From positions 1-6,598 of the forward strand of contig CAJYOV010000154.1 in the NCBI GenBank assembly GCA_913776405.1: DNA of 6,598 nucleotides. The letters run 5' to 3'. The notes below the pieces were generated by a model, which searched no databases, was not told where the DNA came from, and saw only the letters and a list, made by a program, of their open reading frames with translations. Position 1 is the stretch's first letter, and every line of letters starts with the position of its first letter. Origin of the DNA: Pseudobdellovibrionaceae bacterium. GTDB taxonomy: Bacteria > Bdellovibrionota > Bdellovibrionia > Bdellovibrionales > JAMPXM01. A program made the translations under genes and the position numbers. Shown piece after piece: positions 1 to 6,598 of the stretch.

Positions 1-247
1 GCACCATCAGATCTAGAGCCAAGAATGTCGTCGGTGTGTGACCACCGAGATCGAATTGAAGGTTCGGAAGACCTTCGATTTGCTCAAGGGCCGGAGCAAG
101 TTCGGCGCGCGATTTGTGATCGCTAACTGTGACCTGCGCCCCGTTTTCGAGGAGGAAGTTCACCATGGAAACGCCCGAGCGAGCCATGCCCACGACGAGA
201 ACGCGTTTACCGTTTAAATCTTTCAGTTCGGACATTGGAGGGGTCAT
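1..247 (-). CDS. murD: UDP-N-acetylmuramoyl-L-alanine--D-glutamate ligase MurD, N-terminal fragment
   Basis: This is the 5' end of murD, cut by the left edge of the window, with 82 complete codons visible. MurD is the cytoplasmic ATP-dependent ligase that adds D-glutamate to UDP-MurNAc-L-Ala. The visible part is the N-terminal Rossmann-like UDP-binding domain: VLVVGMARSG (residues about 16-25) matches the family pattern VLVxGxGxSG and is followed by a strand ending VTVSD. The ATP P-loop and catalytic residues lie beyond the edge. Two in-frame ATGs are possible, at 247 and at 235. I chose 247 because an AAGG Shine-Dalgarno sequence lies 6 nt upstream and the start falls 3 nt after the mraY stop. 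The 235 start is preceded by a pyrimidine-rich stretch with no ribosome binding site. The position after mraY is the usual dcw order and supports the call. Confidence 0.9.
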   Translation of the reverse strand, partial: MTPPMSELKDLNGKRVLVVGMARSGVSMVNFLLENGAQVTVSDHKSRAELAPALEQIEGLPNLQFDLGGHTPTTFLALDLMV

Positions 248-250
248 TAC

Positions 251-1327
251 TTACCTTAACTTGAGAGTGGAGAGACTGAGCAACGCGAGCAAGATGGAGA
301 TGATCCAGAAGCGCACGATGATCTTTGTTTCAGTTAAACCTTTTAATTCAAAGTGATGGTGGATAGGCGCCATCTTGAAGATGCGCTTACCCGTGAGCTT
401 GAACGATGCCACTTGCGTGATCACCGACAAAGCTTCAACGACGAACACGCCGCCCAAGACGATCAAGAGGAGTTCGTTCTTCGTGAGAACGGCCATGATA
501 CCCAAAAAGCCGCCGATCGAGAGTGAACCGACGTCACCCATAAAGACTTGAGCTGGATACGTGTTGAACCACAAAAATCCGAGGCCTGCTGCGACCATCG
601 CACCCGCAAGCGGAGTTAGCTCGCCTGCACCTGGAATGTGCGGGATGTTCAAGTAGCTCGCCATCGCTGAGTTACCAGCTACGTAAGAGAAGATTGCGAA
701 CGTGCCAGCGCAGATAATGACAGGAACGATCGCAAGACCATCGAGACCGTCTGTAAGGTTCACCGCGTTTGCACACCCAACGACCGCAAGACCGCCGAAG
801 AGAATGTACCACCAGCCGATGTCGAAGCCCGCGTTTTTGAAGAACGGAATGTTCACGACCGTCGAGAAGTTGTACTTCGAGATCAAAACACCGATGACTG
901 CTGCCGCGATTGCGAACTCAGCCGCCAGACGCAGTTTGCCCGAAAGACCTTTCGTATTTTTCTTTGTCACTTTTAAAGAGTCGTCGACGTACCCGATGTA
1001 ACCGTAACCGACTGTCACAACCAATGTTGCCCAAACTAACGGGTCCAACAGGTTTGTCCACAAGAAGGCCGGCACCAAAAGCCCGATCATGATCAAGCCG
1101 CCACCCATCGTCGGCGTGCCGGCTTTTTTCTTATGTGATTGTGGACCGTCATCGCGAACGACTTGGCCCATTTGTTTCTTCACGAGACCGCGGATGAAGT
1201 AAGGCCCCGTAGCCCAACAAACCAAAAAGCCCGTGAAGAACGAAACGAACGTTCTGAAGGTGATGTAACGGAAAACGTTGAGCGCAGAAAACTGATCGGA
1301 CAAAGAAGTAAGCCACTGGTAGAGCAT
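251..1327 (-). CDS. mraY: Phospho-N-acetylmuramoyl-pentapeptide-transferase MraY
   Basis: MraY is an integral inner-membrane enzyme that transfers phospho-MurNAc-pentapeptide from UDP to undecaprenyl phosphate, making lipid I. The 358-residue length is close to the E. coli enzyme (360). Family signatures are intact: VRDDGPQSH (58-65) with the following GTPTMGGG, the aspartate pair D115-D116 in [17 protein letters not shown] (190-198), GDVGS with D265, and the [10 protein letters not shown] loop (321-330, histidines 323-325). About ten hydrophobic segments are visible, including near 24-43, 74-92, 96-113, 132-150, 198-216, 238-255, 286-305 and 336-355. The C-terminus, ending STLKLR, closely resembles E. 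coli MraY. The start is supported by an E. coli-like N-terminus (MLYQWL). Only a weak GGGA lies 11 nt upstream, and the murF stop is 3 nt before the ATG, so translational coupling is likely. The murD start follows 3 nt after its stop. Confidence 0.98.
   Translation of the reverse strand: MLYQWLTSLSDQFSALNVFRYITFRTFVSFFTGFLVCWATGPYFIRGLVKKQMGQVVRDDGPQSHKKKAGTPTMGGGLIMIGLLVPAFLWTNLLDPLVWATLVVTVGYGYIGYVDDSLKVTKKNTKGLSGKLRLAAEFAIAAAVIGVLISKYNFSTVVNIPFFKNAGFDIGWWYILFGGLAVVGCANAVNLTDGLDGLAIVPVIICAGTFAIFSYVAGNSAMASYLNIPHIPGAGELTPLAGAMVAAGLGFLWFNTYPAQVFMGDVGSLSIGGFLGIMAVLTKNELLLIVLGGVFVVEALSVITQVASFKLTGKRIFKMAPIHHHFELKGLTETKIIVRFWIISILLALLSLSTLKLR
254..257 (-). promoter_or_regulatory. Shine-Dalgarno deciding the murD start
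   Basis: AAGG on the minus strand, partly inside the last codons of mraY, sits 6 nt before the ATG at 247. It favours that start over the in-frame ATG at 235, which follows a CCCCTCC stretch that cannot pair with the 16S anti-Shine-Dalgarno. Confidence 0.55.
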
Positions 1328-1330
1328 CGA

Positions 1331-2764
1331 TCACTTTTTCCCGTCGAAATTTAAAGGCTTGAGATCAGCGAGAGCTTTCTCGAGCTGCATGCCGCGCGAA
1401 CCTTTAATGAGCACTAAGTCCTTGTCATCTAGCACAGGCAGGGCTTTAAGAGCAAGATTTTGTTCATAAGTGTCTGAAAGTGTTGGGTTTTTCGAGAAGC
1501 CACCCTCTTTCAATCCGGCTACGAACTCATGCTTGCTCGGGCCAAAGAAGCAAACTTCATCGAACTTCGCGGCGCCAACGGCACGACCGAGTTCCCGATG
1601 AAGAGCCGCTGCGTGATCGCCGAGCTCACGCATCTCGCCGAGAATTGCGATCTTGCGACCCGTAGCTTTGAGATTCGAGAAGTTCTCAACCGCTGCGCGC
1701 ATGCTCTCAGGGTTTGCGTTGTACGCATCGAAAAGCGCCTTTGCACCGGATTGAAGATCAACCCATTGGTTACGACCCCAAGCCATTTTGATTTTTGGGA
1801 GCGCCTTCCAAACTTCATCAGGTGTCATGCCGCAGAAAAGACCGAAGCAAGCCGCCGCCATTAAGTTCGTGACGTTGTGTTTACCAAAAACAGGAACAGT
1901 CGTTTCACCGCCTTGGCCTTGAATTTCACCCTTCACATGAAGTGTATCGGCTGAGGCCGATGTCACTTCGAGTGCGACGTCGGTCGTTGGCCAATCACCG
2001 TGGGGTGCAAACGTGAGAACTTTCTCGGTTGGTTTCTTCGCGCCCCATTCTTCGAGCATTTTGTGCGTGTAAGAGTTCTCGCGGTTGAAGATAAAGGTCG
2101 CGTCTTTCGGTGCGTACTTATAAATCTCAGCCTTTGCGTTTGCGACGCCTTCGATCGATCCGACACCTTCGAGGTGACCGCGACCCACCATCGTACAAAC
2201 AACGGCGTCTGGTTCCGCGATCTCGTTGAGCAATTTCAGTTCGCCGGGATGGTTCATGCCCATCTCGATCACGGCCACTTCGTCATCCGGGCGGATCGAC
2301 AGAAGGGAGAGCGGCACACCCCAATGATTGTTGAAGCTGCCTTTTGAGTACTGAACTTTAAACTTCGTCGACAGAATCCCTGCCGTAAATTCTTTCGTCG
2401 TCGTCTTTCCGTTCGTGCCGGTGATGCCGAGAATGGTGGCCTTCATTTTGTGGCGCCAGAAGTTTGCTAGCTTTTGAATCGCTTTAAGCGTGTCTTCGAC
2501 TTGAATGATCGTGACGGCGCTTTCAAGAGCCTTTCGTTCTACCCCTTCTGGCAACCGATGCACGACCAGCGCACCGGCAGAAGTCGCTTTCGACAAAAAG
2601 TCGTGAGCGTCGAAGTTGTCACCCTTCAATGCAAAAAAGATTTTGCCTGAGAGGTCGGTGCGCGTGTCCGTACCGATGCCATTAAACGCGCGACCGATTT
2701 GTGAAACGACTTTACCTTCGGTGCCCGCAACTAAATCTTCGAGAGACATTTTCCATTCTGTCAT
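1331..2764 (-). CDS. murF: UDP-N-acetylmuramoyl-tripeptide--D-alanyl-D-alanine ligase MurF
   Basis: MurF is the cytoplasmic ATP-dependent ligase that adds D-Ala-D-Ala to UDP-MurNAc-tripeptide, completing the pentapeptide used by MraY. The predicted protein has 477 residues, slightly longer than E. coli MurF. Visible features in order are the N-terminal substrate-binding domain (TDTRTDLSGKIFFALKG, 32-48), the P-loop GITGTNGKTTTKE (113-125), NNHWGVPLSLL (145-155), EMGMNHPGEL (168-177), GHLEGVGSIEGV (196-207), KHNVTNLMAA (295-304), DAYNANPESM (346-355), LGEMRELGDHA (375-385) and KGSRGMQLEK (454-463). The frame stays open 54 codons further upstream, but that extension lies within murE and looks like an arginine-rich shadow. 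ATG 2764 has a strong AAGGAG 8 nt upstream and overlaps the murE stop as ATGA, implying coupled translation. Confidence 0.98.
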   Translation of the reverse strand: MTEWKMSLEDLVAGTEGKVVSQIGRAFNGIGTDTRTDLSGKIFFALKGDNFDAHDFLSKATSAGALVVHRLPEGVERKALESAVTIIQVEDTLKAIQKLANFWRHKMKATILGITGTNGKTTTKEFTAGILSTKFKVQYSKGSFNNHWGVPLSLLSIRPDDEVAVIEMGMNHPGELKLLNEIAEPDAVVCTMVGRGHLEGVGSIEGVANAKAEIYKYAPKDATFIFNRENSYTHKMLEEWGAKKPTEKVLTFAPHGDWPTTDVALEVTSASADTLHVKGEIQGQGGETTVPVFGKHNVTNLMAAACFGLFCGMTPDEVWKALPKIKMAWGRNQWVDLQSGAKALFDAYNANPESMRAAVENFSNLKATGRKIAILGEMRELGDHAAALHRELGRAVGAAKFDEVCFFGPSKHEFVAGLKEGGFSKNPTLSDTYEQNLALKALPVLDDKDLVLIKGSRGMQLEKALADLKPLNFDGKK

Positions 2765-4251
2765 CCCAAAATCTCCTTCACGACATTGAAGTCGCTGAAT
2801 GGAATCTTCGTGATTCCAATTTGCTGATAATCTTCGTGACCTTTGCCCGCGATCAAGACGACGTCGCCTGGCGCTGCAAGATCGAGTGCTTTTTGAATAC
2901 CGCGGTTGCGGTCCGCATCGCGACACAGTTTGTTGCCAAGTGAACCCTCAGGCGCACTTGCCATCGCGTCGTCGAGAATCTTCTCGGGGTCTTCGGTTCT
3001 TGGGTTGTCGGACGTAAGAACAACCAAATCTGAACCCGCCATTGCAGCCTTAGCCATCAGCGGTCGCTTGCCTTTATCGCGGTCGCCGCCGCAGCCAAAC
3101 ACCGTGATGAGTTTATTGCTAATGCCCGACTGTCGGCGAATATCGTTCAAATAATGAAGCACCGTGTGAAGGGCGTCGTCCGTGTGTGCGTAGTCAACAA
3201 AGACATGAACACCTTTTGGATTCGGCACGGCTTCGAGACGGCCATTCACGCCACGCAATTTCGCTAGTGCTGACACGCAAGTTGCGAGCGGAATGTCTGC
3301 AGCCAACGCCGCACCAATCGCACCGCACGCGTTTGCCACGTTATGAAGCCCCACCATCAGGAGCTGAAATTCGGCTGAACCGAAAGGCGTCTTCAAAAGA
3401 AATTTCGTGCCCCCGAACCCTTGAGACAAAATCGTGTATTGAAGATCACAGTGGGCACTCGGCCCGTACGTCCAACGGCGAACTCGCGAGGCGGTGCCGA
3501 TCCTTTTCGCGTAACTATCTTCGTCATTGATGACAGCCGTTGGCTGAGGCTTTGTTGAACGAGAAAGTAGATCACGGAAGAGTTTATTTTTCGCCTCGAA
3601 GTACTCGTCCATGTCTTTGTGATAATCGAGGTGATCTCGTGAGAGATTCGTGAACACGGCAACATCGAACGGAACTTCGTCAACGCGAGCTTGATCGAGC
3701 GCGTGCGAGCTGACTTCAAGCGCGACCGTCTTGGCGCCAAGGTCTTTGAATTGTTTCAGGCGTTCTTGAAATGACACCGGATCGGGCGTTGTCATCTCGG
3801 TCTTCCAGATATGGTCTTGGAAGTGGTGATTGATCGTGCCCACAACACCAGCAGGCTTCCCCGCTTCTGCGAAAATGGCTTCGGCCATGTAAGTCGTTGT
3901 TGTCTTGCCGTTTGTTCCCGTAACGCCGACACAGAACATCGATTTTGCAGGCTCACCGAAATAAAAAGCCGCAAGCTTGTTTAGCGCTTCGCGTGGATTT
4001 TGAGTAACGAGCACGGAGCCTAAGAAATCTTTCGGCACTTTTGATTCATCTTGAACGACGAGAGCAAGCGCGCCTTTTTCGGCTGCGAGCACGAGATAAT
4101 CGTGACCGTCGGATTTGCCGCCTTTGATTGCGACGAAAACGCATTTCGGCTCGAGCTTTCGCGAATCGAAACACAGGCTCGAGACGTGCTCGTCCGCGAA
4201 CGCACCTAATTTTGCCGTCGGAAAAATCGAGAAAAGCTCACGCAAAGTCAT
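2761..4251 (-). CDS. murE: UDP-N-acetylmuramoyl-L-alanyl-D-glutamate--2,6-diaminopimelate ligase MurE
   Basis: MurE is the cytoplasmic ligase that adds the third stem amino acid to UDP-MurNAc-L-Ala-D-Glu. The 496-residue length is normal for the family. Key features are FDSRKLEP (28-35, UDP-substrate site), P-loop GVTGTNGKTTTT (109-120), TTPDP (154-158), EVSSHALDQ (179-187), TNLSRDHLDYH (201-211), YFEAKNKLF with K221 at the usual carbamylated-lysine position, GRLEAV (337-342), DYAHTDDAL (353-361), GCGGDRDKGKR (386-396), DNPRTEDP (415-422) and GKGHEDYQ (469-476). By family knowledge, DNPR marks meso-diaminopimelate rather than lysine specificity. ATG 4251 is secure because an in-frame TAA lies two codons upstream, but no convincing Shine-Dalgarno precedes it. 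A hairpin instead covers the leader and the first base of the ATG. The stop overlaps the murF start as ATGA. Confidence 0.98.
   Translation of the reverse strand: MTLRELFSIFPTAKLGAFADEHVSSLCFDSRKLEPKCVFVAIKGGKSDGHDYLVLAAEKGALALVVQDESKVPKDFLGSVLVTQNPREALNKLAAFYFGEPAKSMFCVGVTGTNGKTTTTYMAEAIFAEAGKPAGVVGTINHHFQDHIWKTEMTTPDPVSFQERLKQFKDLGAKTVALEVSSHALDQARVDEVPFDVAVFTNLSRDHLDYHKDMDEYFEAKNKLFRDLLSRSTKPQPTAVINDEDSYAKRIGTASRVRRWTYGPSAHCDLQYTILSQGFGGTKFLLKTPFGSAEFQLLMVGLHNVANACGAIGAALAADIPLATCVSALAKLRGVNGRLEAVPNPKGVHVFVDYAHTDDALHTVLHYLNDIRRQSGISNKLITVFGCGGDRDKGKRPLMAKAAMAGSDLVVLTSDNPRTEDPEKILDDAMASAPEGSLGNKLCRDADRNRGIQKALDLAAPGDVVLIAGKGHEDYQQIGITKIPFSDFNVVKEILG
2773..2778 (-). promoter_or_regulatory. 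Strong Shine-Dalgarno of murF inside murE
   Basis: AAGGAG on the minus strand lies 8 nt upstream of ATG 2764, within the final codons of murE (VVKEILG). It is the best ribosome binding site in the window. It fixes the murF start inside a longer open frame that would otherwise suggest a start at 2926. Confidence 0.85.
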
Positions 4252-4278
4252 GGGTTAGATTCTGTCAGGTCCAACCCA
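4251..4278 (-). promoter_or_regulatory. Hairpin at the murE translation start
   Basis: On the mRNA strand, arms TGGGTTGGA and TCTAACCCA (9 bp, one G-U pair) enclose the 10-nt loop CCTGACAGAA. The last base of the right arm is the A of the murE ATG. The element fills most of the 36-nt ftsI-murE gap. No U-run follows it, so it is not an intrinsic terminator. It could limit ribosome access to murE or protect a processed 5' end; that role is inference. Confidence 0.4.
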
Positions 4279-4287
4279 GGCGAGCAA

Positions 4288-6411
4288 TTAGTGATTCAGG
4301 TAGATATTGAGTTCTTTTGCCGCGAGAGAAGTGCCTGCAGCCGGCACCGTTTTGGAAACGACGCCTTCGCCGTGAACGCGGATTTTAACGCCCGTTCCCG
4401 AGATGCGTGTCAGCACTTCGCGTAGCGTAAGACCCTCTAAGTTTGGAACCGCTGCATTTGGATCTGCAGACGCCGCTTTTCTCAGAATGTCCGACGTTGC
4501 CACGTCGACAACCGCTGGTTTAAGCGCGTCTTGCGCAGACTCAGCTTTAGGAGCCGAGTTTGTCTCACTCGTTTTTAAAGTCGCAGTCGCGCTCGCAATC
4601 ATCGGCGTATCCTGAACCGAAAGTACAGGTCGCTTTGGCAAGCGAGTCTCTTCGCCGTCCATCCCGTCAACGTCGTTCGCAGCAAGGTCGGCGTTCTTAA
4701 TGATATTTTCCTCGTTGATCAGAACAGGGGCCAGACCTGCGCGACGAACCGCAAACTTCGCAACGCGAGAGAAGACCGGAGCAGCAACTGAACCACCGTA
4801 ATAACCTTTACGTGGGCGATCGACTGCGATGTAGATCACAAACCGCGGATCATTTGCTGGCAAGAAGCCTGCGAATGAAGAAACGTAACCACCTTTGATG
4901 TAGCCGCGACCGTTTGGGTTCACCTTCTGCGCCGTTCCGGTTTTACCCGCAACAGGATAACCTGGGACACGAGCGTTCGTGCCAGTACCGTCGCCGCTAG
5001 TAACCGCTGCGAGCATTAAACGCATTTTCGCTGCCGCGTCTGGAGTCAGAACCTGACGGATCACCTGCGGTTTCATCTCAGTCACGTCTTGCGTTTCAGA
5101 GTCGCGAATTGATTTCACGATGAACGGCTTTTTCAAGAAGCCGCCGTTCGCAATCGCCGCGTAGCCGTTTGCAATTTGTAGTGGCGTCGCCGCAATACCG
5201 TGACCGAACGAGATGTTTGCAAGGAGGTGATCGCTCCACTGCCCGCCCTGGATAATCCCGCGCGATTCGCCCGGAAGATCGATGCCCGATTTCTCACCGA
5301 AGCCGAATTGTTTGTATGTGTCTTTGACAAGATCGCGGCCCATCTTGAACGCCACTTTCGTCGTTCCGATGTTCGATGAGTACATCAAGATCTGTGATGC
5401 TGTGAGCTTCTCAAACTTGTGGTGGGCATCAGCTTCGTGAATCACACGCTTGCCGATTCGGAACGCGCCGCCCTCACAGTTGAACTGCGTTTTCGGCTCA
5501 ATCAAGCCGGAGTTCAAAGCGCCCGCGAGCACGAATGTCTTCATGGTTGAACCCGGCTCAAACGCATCTGTTACCGGGCGATTGCGCTTACGATCCGGCG
5601 TGAAGTCGGAGGCTTTGTTCGGATCGAATGTTCCCGAAGAGGCCATCGCCAAAACTTCGCTCGTCTGTGCGTCGAGCACCACACCTACCGCAGAATCCGC
5701 TTCGTGCGTTGCGACCGCGCCTTGCAGCTCCTGTTCGAGAACGAACTGAAGCTCACGATCGATGGTCAATTGAACGTCGGCTCCATCTGGCGCTTGCGTG
5801 AACATCTGACTGCCGACGATCAGCGGACGACCGCGCGCATCTTTCTTCATCGAAACTTTTTTGCGGCCCGCCTTCAACTGATCGTTGTAACGAAGCTCGA
5901 GACCCTCAAGGCCGTTTTCTTCCTGACCGACGAAACCAAGAACGTTCGAGAGAAGCCGATCGTTCGGGTAAACACGCTTCGACTCAGTCACGAAACCGAT
6001 ACCGCGAAGTTTCTGCGCCTTCATGTTCGATTCGATGAGATCTTTCGTTGGCCGATCGACACTTCTTTGAATCCAAACAAAACGCTTCTTCTTATCGCGG
6101 ATTTTTTGATCGATCACCTTCGGTTGAAGACCGAGCGCACGGAATAAAATTTTACGAACTTTCGCCGGCTCTTCGATAATTTTTGGATCGGCAAAAACAG
6201 AATATGTCGCCATCGAAACTGCGAGCTCGTGACCGTTACGATCAACCACGTCACCACGACGTGCGTTCAACGTCACAACAGACTCGAACTGACGTTTTTC
6301 AAGAGACTGAAGTCTTTGATTCGGAATGATTTGAAGGAAAGCCGCGCGCGCGATCAGAATCGACCACAAACCACAGAGGAAAACCAAAAGGATCACAATT
6401 CTAGCGCGCAT
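4288..6411 (-). CDS. ftsI: Septal peptidoglycan D,D-transpeptidase FtsI (class B PBP) with C-terminal PASTA domain
   Basis: This 707-residue class B penicillin-binding protein cross-links peptidoglycan in the periplasm at the division septum. It has a short cytoplasmic start and one transmembrane anchor (about 5-24). The PBP dimerisation domain includes RGDVVDRNG (52-60). The transpeptidase domain follows, with SxxK at S288-K291 (PGSTMK, catalytic Ser288), SSN at 345-347 and KTG at 490-492 (GKTGTAQK). After about 570 comes a low-complexity linker rich in Ala, Ser, Thr and Lys. The last ~55 residues (VPNLEGLTLREVL onward) form one PASTA domain. E. coli FtsI is about 588 residues and has no PASTA. 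A GGAG lies 10 nt before ATG 6411, and an in-frame TGA lies 10 codons before it. The place ahead of murE supports FtsI over an elongation PBP2. Confidence 0.96.
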   Translation of the reverse strand: MRARIVILLVFLCGLWSILIARAAFLQIIPNQRLQSLEKRQFESVVTLNARRGDVVDRNGHELAVSMATYSVFADPKIIEEPAKVRKILFRALGLQPKVIDQKIRDKKKRFVWIQRSVDRPTKDLIESNMKAQKLRGIGFVTESKRVYPNDRLLSNVLGFVGQEENGLEGLELRYNDQLKAGRKKVSMKKDARGRPLIVGSQMFTQAPDGADVQLTIDRELQFVLEQELQGAVATHEADSAVGVVLDAQTSEVLAMASSGTFDPNKASDFTPDRKRNRPVTDAFEPGSTMKTFVLAGALNSGLIEPKTQFNCEGGAFRIGKRVIHEADAHHKFEKLTASQILMYSSNIGTTKVAFKMGRDLVKDTYKQFGFGEKSGIDLPGESRGIIQGGQWSDHLLANISFGHGIAATPLQIANGYAAIANGGFLKKPFIVKSIRDSETQDVTEMKPQVIRQVLTPDAAAKMRLMLAAVTSGDGTGTNARVPGYPVAGKTGTAQKVNPNGRGYIKGGYVSSFAGFLPANDPRFVIYIAVDRPRKGYYGGSVAAPVFSRVAKFAVRRAGLAPVLINEENIIKNADLAANDVDGMDGEETRLPKRPVLSVQDTPMIASATATLKTSETNSAPKAESAQDALKPAVVDVATSDILRKAASADPNAAVPNLEGLTLREVLTRISGTGVKIRVHGEGVVSKTVPAAGTSLAAKELNIYLNH

Positions 6412-6421
6412 TCGAGAGAGG

Positions 6422-6425
6422 CTCC
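6422..6425 (-). promoter_or_regulatory. Shine-Dalgarno of ftsI
   Basis: GGAG on the minus strand lies 10 nt upstream of ATG 6411. The spacing is slightly long but acceptable, and it supports this ATG over the upstream GTG codons, which are in other frames or lack a ribosome binding site. Confidence 0.5.
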
Positions 6426-6473
6426 ACTTCCGTGTGTAAACTCACCTGAGATCAAAATTTAGAACAAGAACGC

Positions 6474-6575
6474 TTACTGTCTGAGCGCGACTCCACGCTC
6501 AGTCATCTGGATGATCTGGCCGGCTTCAGCCTTCTCGAGTCTAAACGATTCTGCGCAACCGATTACTGCCGAGTG
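6474..6575 (-). CDS. Possible 3' end of the gene upstream of ftsI (ftsL expected), frame disrupted
   Basis: This is a 33-codon minus-strand open stretch between a TAA at 6576-6578 and a TAA at 6474-6476. It ends FRLEKAEAGQIIQMTERG then VALRQ. The tail resembles the C-terminus of FtsL-type proteins, where a basic helix leads to a GQ-[IV]-[IV] segment, and ftsL normally precedes ftsI. However, there is no plausible start codon, and the in-frame TAA prevents extension into a full gene. A neighbouring frame reads SVAQNRL just before RLEKAEAG, and the two would join if the TTT at 6543-6545 had one more T. This could be a frameshifted gene end, a sequencing or assembly error, or chance. RsmH tails (NPRSRSA...) are a weaker alternative match. 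I am not confident that it is coding. Confidence 0.25.
   Translation of the reverse strand, partial: HSAVIGCAESFRLEKAEAGQIIQMTERGVALRQ
6481..6502 (-). repeat. Perfect 7-bp inverted repeat upstream of ftsI
   Basis: CTGAGCG and CGCTCAG flank the 8-nt spacer TGGAGTCG on the minus strand, about 70 nt before the ftsI start. No U-tract follows immediately, so an intrinsic terminator is not supported. It may be an mRNA hairpin or simply chance within a gene end. Confidence 0.35.
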
Positions 6576-6598
6576 TTAAAACGGCGCCTGGGTCAATG

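Noticed and set aside
2000..2347. 115-codon plus-strand open frame inside murF
   Set aside because: It is antisense to conserved MurF motifs with no independent support, so it is treated as a shadow.
2765..2926. 54-codon N-terminal extension of the murF frame
   Set aside because: It lies entirely within the conserved C-terminal coding region of murE and is arginine- and serine-rich like a shadow frame. ATG 2764, with a strong Shine-Dalgarno and family-like N-terminus, explains murF.
3393..3740. 115-codon minus-strand open frame overlapping murE in another frame
   Set aside because: murE is fully supported by its motifs across this stretch. The alternative frame is Arg/Ser-rich with no family signature.
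4251..4278. Intrinsic terminator between ftsI and murE
   Set aside because: The stem exists but is followed by the murE coding sequence rather than a U-run, and termination here would cut an essential operon.
5704..6147. 147-codon plus-strand open frame inside ftsI
   Set aside because: It is antisense to well-conserved ftsI coding sequence, with no ribosome binding site or recognisable domain, and is typical of a shadow frame.
6440..6475. Promoter for ftsI in the AT-rich patch around 6444-6460
   Set aside because: I see no convincing -35/-10 pair with proper spacing. AT-richness alone is not enough.
6477..6598. Plus-strand open frame at the right edge
   Set aside because: It is exactly antisense, in phase, to the possible gene remnant on the minus strand, and has no recognisable protein features.

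Overview
The window is a compact piece of a dcw (division and cell wall) cluster, all on the minus strand. In transcription order it holds: an unresolved stretch at the right edge, ftsI (class B penicillin-binding protein with a C-terminal PASTA domain), murE, murF, mraY, and the first 82 codons of murD, cut by the left edge. This is the classical ftsI-murE-murF-mraY-murD order of Gram-negative bacteria.

Organism: a Gram-negative-type bacterium of intermediate GC (judged by eye). MraY is about as long as the E. coli enzyme and shares its C-terminal sequence closely. MurE carries the DNPR motif of meso-diaminopimelate ligases. FtsI ends in a PASTA domain, which E. coli FtsI lacks but which is common in the former Deltaproteobacteria. 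Together these suggest a Bdellovibrionota, Myxococcota or Desulfobacterota-like lineage. That placement is inference and only moderately secure.

Layout: 6412-6598 contains no complete gene. All three minus-strand frames are interrupted there, with a possible remnant of the upstream gene (ftsL expected) ending at 6474 and a 7-bp hairpin. ftsI (6411-4288) is followed by a 36-nt gap, filled mostly by a hairpin that reaches into the murE start codon. murE (4251-2761) and murF (2764-1331) overlap by 4 nt (ATGA). murF and mraY (1327-251) are 3 nt apart. mraY and murD (start probably 247) are also 3 nt apart. The tight spacing suggests one polycistronic mRNA with coupled translation.

How the genes work together: MurD, MurE and MurF are consecutive cytoplasmic amino-acid ligases that build UDP-MurNAc-pentapeptide (adding D-Glu, meso-DAP and D-Ala-D-Ala). 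MraY transfers phospho-MurNAc-pentapeptide to undecaprenyl phosphate, giving lipid I. FtsI cross-links the finished peptidoglycan at the septum.

I found no undescribed system, mobile element, CRISPR array or RNA gene. The most interesting non-coding signals are the hairpin at the murE start and the disrupted reading frames upstream of ftsI.
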